Assembly (NCBI RefSeq): GCF_013240295.1 | Contig: NZ_JABETK010000002.1 | Coordinates: 1,178,001 to 1,242,000, forward strand | Direction: 5' to 3' | Length of the DNA: 64,000 nucleotides | Source of the DNA: Neoaquamicrobium sediminum | Lineage (GTDB): Bacteria > Pseudomonadota > Alphaproteobacteria > Rhizobiales > Rhizobiaceae | Shown here: piece after piece, positions 58,326-64,000 of the stretch | How the letters are laid out: the number at the start of each line of letters is the position of its first letter | Numbering within the stretch: position 1 is the stretch's first letter | Made by a program: the position numbers and the translations under genes | The notes under the pieces: model-generated | What the model saw: only the letters and a program-made list of their open reading frames with translations | Told to the model about the DNA's origin: nothing | Databases searched by the model: none

Positions 58326-59627
58326 TTGGATCCGCTACTGATTGCCCTGGTGGGCTTCCTCGCGATGATGGTGCTGATCGTCGTTCACGTGCCGATCGGC
58401 GTGGCGATGGCGCTTGTCGGCGTCACCGGCTTTGCCTCGATCGTGGGCTGGGGGCCTGCTGTCACCTTGATGGCAACCGAGCCGGCCTCGGCGATGGCCA
58501 ATCTCGACCTCGCGGTGATCCCGCTGTTCATGCTGATGGGCAGCCTTGCCGCTGCCGCGGGCCTGGCGTCCGATGTCTACAACCTCGCCAATGCGCTGAT
58601 CGGCCACCGGCGCGGCGGCCTGGCGTCGACCACGATCGTGGCGAGCGCCGGCTTCGGCGCCATATGCGGCTCGGGCGTTGCGACCACGGCAACGTTCGGG
58701 CGGGTTGCGATGCCCGAGATGCTCGAACGCGGATACCGGCCCGATCTTGCAGCAGGCTCGATCGCAGCCGGCGGTACGCTCGGCATCATCGTGCCGCCGT
58801 CGAGCATGATGATCCTCTATGCCGTGCTGACGGAGCAGTCGGTACTCGACCTCTTTTCGGCAGCGATTGTTCCGGCCGCCCTCGCCGTCATCTTCTACAT
58901 GATCGCCATTCAGGTGAAATTGACGATGGACCCCGAAGCCGCACAGCGCGGCGAGCGCGCAACGATGCGCCAGCGGCTTCATGCCGCCGGTCAGGCCTGG
59001 GGTGTCATCGTCCTCTTCGTCGTGGTCATGGGCGGCATCTATTCTGGCATCTTCACCGTCCACGAGGCCGCCGCCGTCGGCGTCGTGTTCTCATTCCTGC
59101 TGCTGGTCGCCAAAAGCCGCTTCACATGGAATACGCTGATCGGCGTGCTGGCCGAGGCAAGTGCGGGGACGGCGATGATCTACATCATGGTCTTCGGCGC
59201 AACCATCTTCTCATATTTCATGGCGGTCTCCGGCGCGGCCGCCTTCATGGTCGGAGCGATTTCCGGGCTGCCTATCCCGCCTATCGCGATCCTCGTGGTG
59301 CTGCTGGTGCTTTATATCTTCCTCGGCGCGTTCTTCGATGAAGTCGCCGCGATGGTGATCACGCTGCCGCTTGTGATCCCGCTCATCCTGTCCTTCGGCT
59401 ACGACCTTGTCTGGTGGGGCATCATCAACGTCGTCGTGATCGGGATCGGCATGATGACGCCGCCGATCGGCATCAACGTCATGGTGCTGAATTCGATGTA
59501 TCGGTCGATCAGCCTGGGTACGATCTATCGCGGCATAATGCCCTTCCTGATCGCCGAGCTGGCCCGGCTGCTTCTGCTGACGCTGTTCCCGCAGCTGACT
59601 CTCTGGCTGCCCAGCGTGCTGCACTAG
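58326..59627 (+). CDS. TRAP transporter large permease (DctM family)
   Basis: 433 aa, about 12 helices. PLFMLMGSLAAAAGLASDVY, FGAICGSGVATTATFGRVAM, LAAGSIAAGGTLGIIVPPSS and MMTPPIGINVMVLNS are DctM/ion-transporter superfamily blocks. Drives Na+-coupled uptake with its periplasmic protein. The start is TTG 58326 with GAAGGA upstream, like its dctQ neighbour. 30 nt after dctQ. Confidence 0.93.
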   Translation: MDPLLIALVGFLAMMVLIVVHVPIGVAMALVGVTGFASIVGWGPAVTLMATEPASAMANLDLAVIPLFMLMGSLAAAAGLASDVYNLANALIGHRRGGLASTTIVASAGFGAICGSGVATTATFGRVAMPEMLERGYRPDLAAGSIAAGGTLGIIVPPSSMMILYAVLTEQSVLDLFSAAIVPAALAVIFYMIAIQVKLTMDPEAAQRGERATMRQRLHAAGQAWGVIVLFVVVMGGIYSGIFTVHEAAAVGVVFSFLLLVAKSRFTWNTLIGVLAEASAGTAMIYIMVFGATIFSYFMAVSGAAAFMVGAISGLPIPPIAILVVLLVLYIFLGAFFDEVAAMVITLPLVIPLILSFGYDLVWWGIINVVVIGIGMMTPPIGINVMVLNSMYRSISLGTIYRGIMPFLIAELARLLLLTLFPQLTLWLPSVLH

Positions 59628-59727
59628 CGATGTCCGCTAAGTGGACAGTTCGAATGGATGCAATGCCATGCCGAGGGCCGCGCATTAGCGTCAATCCATC
59701 ATGGAACGAACCAGCAGGGAGGATGCA

Positions 59728-60738
59728 ATGACGTTCATGACCAGGCTGCTTGGCGCCGCTGCCGCGCTCGGTATCATCGCGGTTCCCGCATCGGCGGAGA
59801 CGTTGCGTTTTTCAAGCTTCGAGCCACCCGTCGCGCATGTGACGAAAGAGATCCTTACGCCGTGGGCCGAGGATGTCTCCGCAGCGTCGGACGGCGAACT
59901 CACGATCCAGATGTTCGCGGGCGGGTCGCTCGGCCGAAATCCCGCCCAGCAGCTCCAGCTCGTCGAGGACGGCGTCGCGGATATCGCCTGGGTGATCCCG
60001 GGCTATTCGCCCGGTCGTTTCCAGGAGAGCACCGTGGCGGAGCTTCCGTTCCTCATTCCAAGCTCGACGGCAGGGTCGCCGGCGATGTGGAAGATGTACG
60101 AGGACGGCCACTTCAAGGGTGACTTCGACAAGCTGAAGATGCTTGGCATCTTCGTTTCCTATCCCAATTCGATCGCCTCGAGGAAAGAGGTGACGGTCCC
60201 CGAGGACATGAGCGGTCTCAAGATGCGGGCACCCGGGCCGACCATGCTGTCGGCGCTCGAGGCGCTCGGTTCGGTGCCGGTCGGCGGCATTACCGGTCCG
60301 ACCGTCGCCGAAAGCATCAGCCGCGGCCTGATCGACGGAACGTTCACCCAGTGGGGCGCGATCGAGACGTTCCGGATGGGCGATGTCATCACGCATTTCA
60401 ATACGGCACCGCTGGGCGCGACGCCGATGCTGGTCGTCATGAACAAGGCCAAGTACGACAGTCTGTCCGACAAGGCCAAGGCGGCGATCGACAAGTTCTC
60501 CGGCGCGGCATTCTCGGAACGCTTCGGCGCTTCCTTCGACGCCAATATCGCCGAAGCACGCGACGAACTGCTTGCAAAGGGCACCATTACCGTCGTCGAG
60601 CCCGATGAGGCGCAGCTCGAGCAATGGAAAGAAGCCGTTGCCATCGCCACGCAGCAATGGATCGAGCAGAACGAGAACGGCCAGGCGATCCACGACGCCT
60701 TCGTCAAGGCGGTTGCCGAGGCTCAAGGGACGAACTGA
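59728..60738 (+). CDS. TRAP transporter substrate-binding protein (DctP family)
   Basis: 336 aa with a signal peptide (MTFMTRLLGAAAALGIIAVP, cleavage at ASA-E). ETLRFSSFEPPVAHVTKEIL at the mature start, LRMRAPG-type GLKMRAPGPTMLSALEALGS (Arg that usually contacts a carboxylate) and MNKAKYDSLSDKAKAAID. ATG 59728 has GGGAGG upstream. Cluster position suggests an aromatic or aryl acid ligand. Confidence 0.93.
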   Translation: MTFMTRLLGAAAALGIIAVPASAETLRFSSFEPPVAHVTKEILTPWAEDVSAASDGELTIQMFAGGSLGRNPAQQLQLVEDGVADIAWVIPGYSPGRFQESTVAELPFLIPSSTAGSPAMWKMYEDGHFKGDFDKLKMLGIFVSYPNSIASRKEVTVPEDMSGLKMRAPGPTMLSALEALGSVPVGGITGPTVAESISRGLIDGTFTQWGAIETFRMGDVITHFNTAPLGATPMLVVMNKAKYDSLSDKAKAAIDKFSGAAFSERFGASFDANIAEARDELLAKGTITVVEPDEAQLEQWKEAVAIATQQWIEQNENGQAIHDAFVKAVAEAQGTN

Positions 60739-60756
60739 CGGCCCCTCAACTCGATT

Positions 60757-60781
60757 GCCGCCGCCAGACGATGGCGGCGGC
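60757..60781 (+). other. Intercistronic hairpin after dctP
   Basis: GCCGCCGCCA (60757-60766) and TGGCGGCGGC (60772-60781) form a perfect 10-bp stem with a GACGA loop, and no T-run. It could shield the abundant dctP mRNA end and lower downstream expression. Confidence 0.6.
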
Positions 60782-60799
60782 GCTCCAGGGATAGGAACA

Positions 60800-61780
60800 A
60801 TGGCACTCGCATCGCTCGGATACATAGGCGTCCGCTCCTCGCGTACGGCTGATTGGCAGAGCTTCGCGACCGATCTTCTCGGCATGCAGCAGGTCGATGC
60901 CGGCGGCAAGGTTCGTGCCTTCCGCATGGACGACCGCAAGCAGCGCCTGATCGTGTCGGCGGAGGGCGACGAGGGCCTGGACTTCATGGGCTGGGAAATC
61001 GAAAGCGCTGAAGCTCTCGATGCACTCGCCAGCCGTCTCGAGAATGCTGGCGTTGCGGTACGCCTTGAAGCGGTTTCGCTGGCCGACCAGCGCCATGTGA
61101 CGCGGCTGATCTCGTTCGCAGACCCGGAGGGCAATCGGCTCGAAGTGTTCTGCGGACCCGAGATCGCTTCGGAACCGTTCCTCGCCGGCAGGCCGATCTC
61201 CGGCTTCAAGACGGGATCGCTGGGAATGGGCCATGCGGTGCTTCACGCAAGGGACGTCGACGTCCTCCTTCCATTCTATCGCGATCTGCTGGGCTTCCAG
61301 GTCACCGACTACGGGCTCAAGCCTTTCAAGCTCTATTTCTTCCACCTCAACGGTCGGCACCATTCCTTCGCCATGGTCGGGACCGGCCGCAGGGGCATGC
61401 ACCACTTCATGGTCGAACTGCTTTCGCTGGACGATGTCGGGCAGGGCTACGATCTTGCCCAGCAGGACGAAGGCCGGGTCGCCTATACGCTGGGCCGCCA
61501 CTCGAACGACCACATGACGAGCTTCTACGCCAATTCGCCATCGGGCTTCTTCGTGGAATATGGCTGGGGTGCGCGGGTCATCGACCCGGCTACCTGGGAG
61601 CAACACGAAACGTTCGACGGACCAAGTTACTGGGGGCACGACCGCCTCTACATGCCCGAGGATTCACCCGACCGCGCGCGGTTGCGCGAGATGCGGCTCG
61701 ATGCGGCCAGGCGCGGAATGCGCGCCGCCGATCCTGCCTCCAACTGCGCCTGGCTCGACAGCATCGTCAGCAACGAGTGA
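60800..61780 (+). CDS. Extradiol ring-cleavage dioxygenase (vicinal oxygen chelate type)
   Basis: 326 aa, two VOC/glyoxalase modules. The N-terminal MALASLGYIGVRSSRTADW is the BphC-like opening. The C-terminal catalytic module has Fe ligands His in MGHAVLHARD (about 145), His in GMHHFMVEL (about 206) and Glu in GFFVEYGWGA (about 256), plus NGRHHSFAMV. Family members cut catechol-type rings next to the diol using Fe(II) and O2. Fits downstream of the FAD hydroxylase. Exact substrate unknown. Confidence 0.92.
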   Translation: MALASLGYIGVRSSRTADWQSFATDLLGMQQVDAGGKVRAFRMDDRKQRLIVSAEGDEGLDFMGWEIESAEALDALASRLENAGVAVRLEAVSLADQRHVTRLISFADPEGNRLEVFCGPEIASEPFLAGRPISGFKTGSLGMGHAVLHARDVDVLLPFYRDLLGFQVTDYGLKPFKLYFFHLNGRHHSFAMVGTGRRGMHHFMVELLSLDDVGQGYDLAQQDEGRVAYTLGRHSNDHMTSFYANSPSGFFVEYGWGARVIDPATWEQHETFDGPSYWGHDRLYMPEDSPDRARLREMRLDAARRGMRAADPASNCAWLDSIVSNE

Positions 61781-61831
61781 CGAAGCACTAGACTTAACCC
61801 CGACACATCAACACCTGCCAGGAGACATGAC

Positions 61832-62680
61832 ATGCGTGTCTGTTCATACATCATGCCTAACGGAACCCGATCCTACGGCATCGCCGACGGCGAAACGCTG
61901 ATCGACGCCGGAGAAGCGCTTCGCGGCCGTTATGCCGATCTGCGTGCCGTCATCGCAGCGGGAGCGCTTGCCGAGTTGGGCAAGGATGCGGGCGGCGAAC
62001 GGATGACGCTTTCCGATGTGACACTCCTTTCGCCGATCCCCAACCCGGACAAGATCCTGTGCATCGGCCTCAACTACATGACCCACATCAAGGAGACGGG
62101 ACGCGAGGCACCGAAGAAGCCTTCCATCTTCACACGCTATCCGTCGTCGGTCGTCGGTCATGGCGTCGATCTGGTGCGTCCGAAGGTTTCCGACTGGTTC
62201 GATTTCGAAGGCGAGCTTGCAGTCGTGATCGGAAAGCCGGGCCGTGCGATTTCTGCGGCGAACGCCTATGCCCATGTTGCCGGCTATAGCTGCTTCAACG
62301 ACGGGTCGATACGTGACTTCCAGCGCCACACCACGCAGTTCTGGGCAGGCAAGAACTTCGATCGCAGCGGCTCCATGGGCCCCTGGCTGGTCACCGCCGA
62401 CGCATTCGGCGATCCGGCCGCCCAGTCCATGGAGACCCGGCTCAACGGCGAGGTGATGCAGTCGACGCCTATCTCCGACCTGGCTTTCGACGTGCCGGCA
62501 TTGATCGAATACATCTCCACGGTCATCGAACTGCTGCCCGGCGACATCATCGCCACCGGCACGCCAAGCGGCGTGGGCCTGTTCCGCGAACCCAAGCTGT
62601 TCATGAAGGCTGGCGATCGCGTCGAGGTCGAGATCAGCGGCATCGGCACGCTCGCCAACTCGATCGTCGACGAAGGCTAG
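61832..62680 (+). CDS. Fumarylacetoacetate hydrolase family protein
   Basis: 282 aa. KILCIGLNYMTHIKETGREA, PSIFTRYPSSVVGHGVDLVR, WFDFEGELAVVIGKPGRAI (metal-binding Glu pair) and GDIIATGTPSGVGLF are the FAH-fold active-site blocks. Such enzymes hydrolyse C-C bonds of ring-fission products or decarboxylate/tautomerise them. AGGAGA upstream of ATG 61832. Confidence 0.92.
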   Translation: MRVCSYIMPNGTRSYGIADGETLIDAGEALRGRYADLRAVIAAGALAELGKDAGGERMTLSDVTLLSPIPNPDKILCIGLNYMTHIKETGREAPKKPSIFTRYPSSVVGHGVDLVRPKVSDWFDFEGELAVVIGKPGRAISAANAYAHVAGYSCFNDGSIRDFQRHTTQFWAGKNFDRSGSMGPWLVTADAFGDPAAQSMETRLNGEVMQSTPISDLAFDVPALIEYISTVIELLPGDIIATGTPSGVGLFREPKLFMKAGDRVEVEISGIGTLANSIVDEG

Positions 62681-62688
62681 GTAACGCC

Positions 62689-63677
62689 ATGCGCGCCGTC
62701 CGTTTCGATACACCCGGAGGTCCGGACGTCCTGTATGTCGGAACCGCCGACATGCCGGTCGCGGGCCGTGGCGAGATCGTCATCAAGGTCAGCGCCGCGG
62801 GGGTCAATCGTCCGGATGTCTCGCAGCGTCTCGGCCGCTACCCGGTGCCGCCGGATGCCAGTCCGATCCTGGGGCTGGAGGTTGCGGGCGTGGTGGTCGA
62901 AGTCGGCGGCGGCGTGCAGGCCTTCAAGCGCGGCGACCGGGTCATGGCGCTCGTCCATGGCGGCGGCTATGCCGAATTCTGCCGGGCGGACGCGCGGCAT
63001 GTCATGCCGATGCCGGATGGCCTTTCCTTCGTCGAGGCCGCCGGGTTCCCCGAGGTCGCCATGACCGTCGAATTCAACATGGTCATGCGCGCCGGCCTGA
63101 GCGCAGGAGAGACTGTCCTGATCCATGGGGGATCATCGGGGATCGGGACGTACGCGATCGCGAGGGCGAACAGCCTGGGCGCAACCCCCATTACGACTTC
63201 GCGCGGCGCCGACAAAGCCGCGTTCTGCCGGGGAATGGGAGCAGCGATGGCGATCGACTCGTCGGCCGGGGAATGGGTCGACGAGGTCATGGACTTTACG
63301 GGGGCCGCGGCGTCGATGTCATTCTCGACATGGTTGGCGGCGACTATGCCGACCGCAATCTGGCGTGCATGGCCGTGGACGGGCGCTATGCACTGATATC
63401 GCTGCAGGGCGGCGCGAAAGCGGCGGTCAATCTCGAACCGGTACTGCGCCGCCGCCTGACGCTGGTGGGCTCAACGTTGCGCCCGCTGCCTCCCGAGACG
63501 AAGGAGACCATCGCCGCGCGGCTTGTGCGCGACGTCTTGCCCATTCTTTCCGAAGGAAGGCTGCGCCCGCACATTCACGCCACCTTCGACATCGAAGACG
63601 TGGGCGAAGCGCATCGTACGCTGGAGCAGAACGATCACTTCGGAAAGCTCGTCCTCACCATGGGCGACATCCCGTAG
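62689..63677 (+). pseudogene. Zinc-free quinone oxidoreductase (MDR family), one frameshift
   Basis: NAD(P)H:quinone oxidoreductase-like. MRAVRFDTPGGPDVLYVGTA, ILGLEVAGVVVEVGGGVQAF, HGGGYAEFCRA, and the nucleotide loop VLIHGGSSGIGTYAIARA. The frame is lost near 63299 in a G-run: ACGGGGGCCGCGG is one G short of T-G-G-R-G-V-D-V. The second part, ILDMVGGDYADRNLACMAVD, HIHATFDIEDVGEAHRTLEQ, is the typical end. About 329 aa when repaired. Starts 8 nt after the FAH gene. Confidence 0.9.
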
Positions 63678-63729
63678 CGCCATTCGCCCACGCATCCGCC
63701 CTTCCAGCCACACAGATCGGAGATACGCA

Positions 63730-64000
63730 ATGCTGACCCTGTTTCATTCGCCGGGAAGCTGTTCGAATGGCATTCTCTATCTCCTCAATGAAATCGGGGC
63801 CGAGCATGACGTTTCCGTGGTCAACGTTCTCGCCGGCGACCAGAGGAAGGAGGCCTATCTGAGCCTGAACCCGAAGGGTAAGGTTCCGGCCCTGCGGCTC
63901 GATGATGGTGAGGTGCTGACCGAATTCCAGACGATCGCGTTCTGGCTCGCGCGTTCCTTCCCGCAGGCGGGCCTGTGGCCGGAGGACACAATGGAGCAGG
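63730..64000 (+). CDS. Glutathione S-transferase, N-terminal part, runs off the window
   Basis: About 90 codons. MLTLFHSPGSCSNGILYLLN is the GST thioredoxin-like start with a Ser/Cys site, then NPKGKVPALRLDDGEVLTE (the cis-Pro GSH site) and FQTIAFWLARSFPQAGLWP. Placed at the end of a meta-cleavage cluster, it could be a maleylpyruvate-isomerase or beta-etherase-like GST, but that needs the missing C-terminal half. Confidence 0.88.
   Translation, partial: MLTLFHSPGSCSNGILYLLNEIGAEHDVSVVNVLAGDQRKEAYLSLNPKGKVPALRLDDGEVLTEFQTIAFWLARSFPQAGLWPEDTMEQ

Overview
The window reads as a chromosomal segment of a GC-rich alphaproteobacterium of the order Hyphomicrobiales (Rhizobiales), most like Phyllobacteriaceae or Mesorhizobium-type bacteria. 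Pointers are a Brucella-like LOV histidine kinase, BA14K-type proteins, an aerobic (CobG/CobF/CobN) cobalamin cluster in rhizobial order, a typical rhizobial palindromic repeat after a Usp gene, and clan-AA protease and DUF1289 neighbours. This placement is inference from gene content; there is no rRNA in the window.

Layout. 1-8.5 kb: start of a TRAP substrate-binding gene, tRNA-Leu, blue-light kinase, hydrolase, MoCF-domain protein, a broken DUF2156 gene, Usp, LysE exporter, xanthine phosphoribosyltransferase and Nudix hydrolase. 8.5-14.6 kb: a PiT phosphate transporter, then a B12-dependent ribonucleotide reductase (nrdJ) behind a pair of NrdR boxes. 14.7-18.2 kb: an accessory patch in which an IS3-family element with a 5-bp target duplication splits an OLD-like ATPase-TOPRIM gene. 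18.6-23.5 kb: small envelope and hypothetical genes (YdeI-like, double-BA14K, EF-hand, GH25 lipoprotein). 23.6-44.1 kb: an almost complete aerobic cobalamin locus, built around two head-to-head B12 riboswitches that drive cbtBA-cobU-cobO leftward and DUF1636-cobW-cobN-cobG-H-I-J rightward. 44.2-50.9 kb: tRNA-Asp, tRNA-Val, hupB, lon, DUF1289, an aspartic protease, TauE and dusA. 50.9-64 kb: a decayed integrase abutting the 5' end of dusA, then a catabolic block: P450, cytosolic sulfatase, SnoaL-like protein, FAD hydroxylase, IclR regulator, TRAP transporter, extradiol dioxygenase, FAH hydrolase, quinone oxidoreductase and GST. It looks like uptake, unmasking and meta-cleavage of an aromatic compound.

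How the parts fit. The cob locus supplies the cofactor that nrdJ needs. CbtAB and CobW/CobN handle cobalt entry and insertion, and the riboswitches close the feedback loop. CobS/CobT chelatase partners and cobyric acid synthase are not in this window.

Quality warning. At least 13 single-base frame breaks are visible, in 11 otherwise intact genes: the DUF2156 gene, nrdJ twice, cobD, cobW, cobI, cobL, cobM, sulfatase, FAD hydroxylase, iclR twice and quinone oxidoreductase. Nearly all are repaired by adding one base, often by lengthening a short homopolymer. I take most as consensus errors, but the affected genes are labelled pseudogene because that is what the given sequence encodes.
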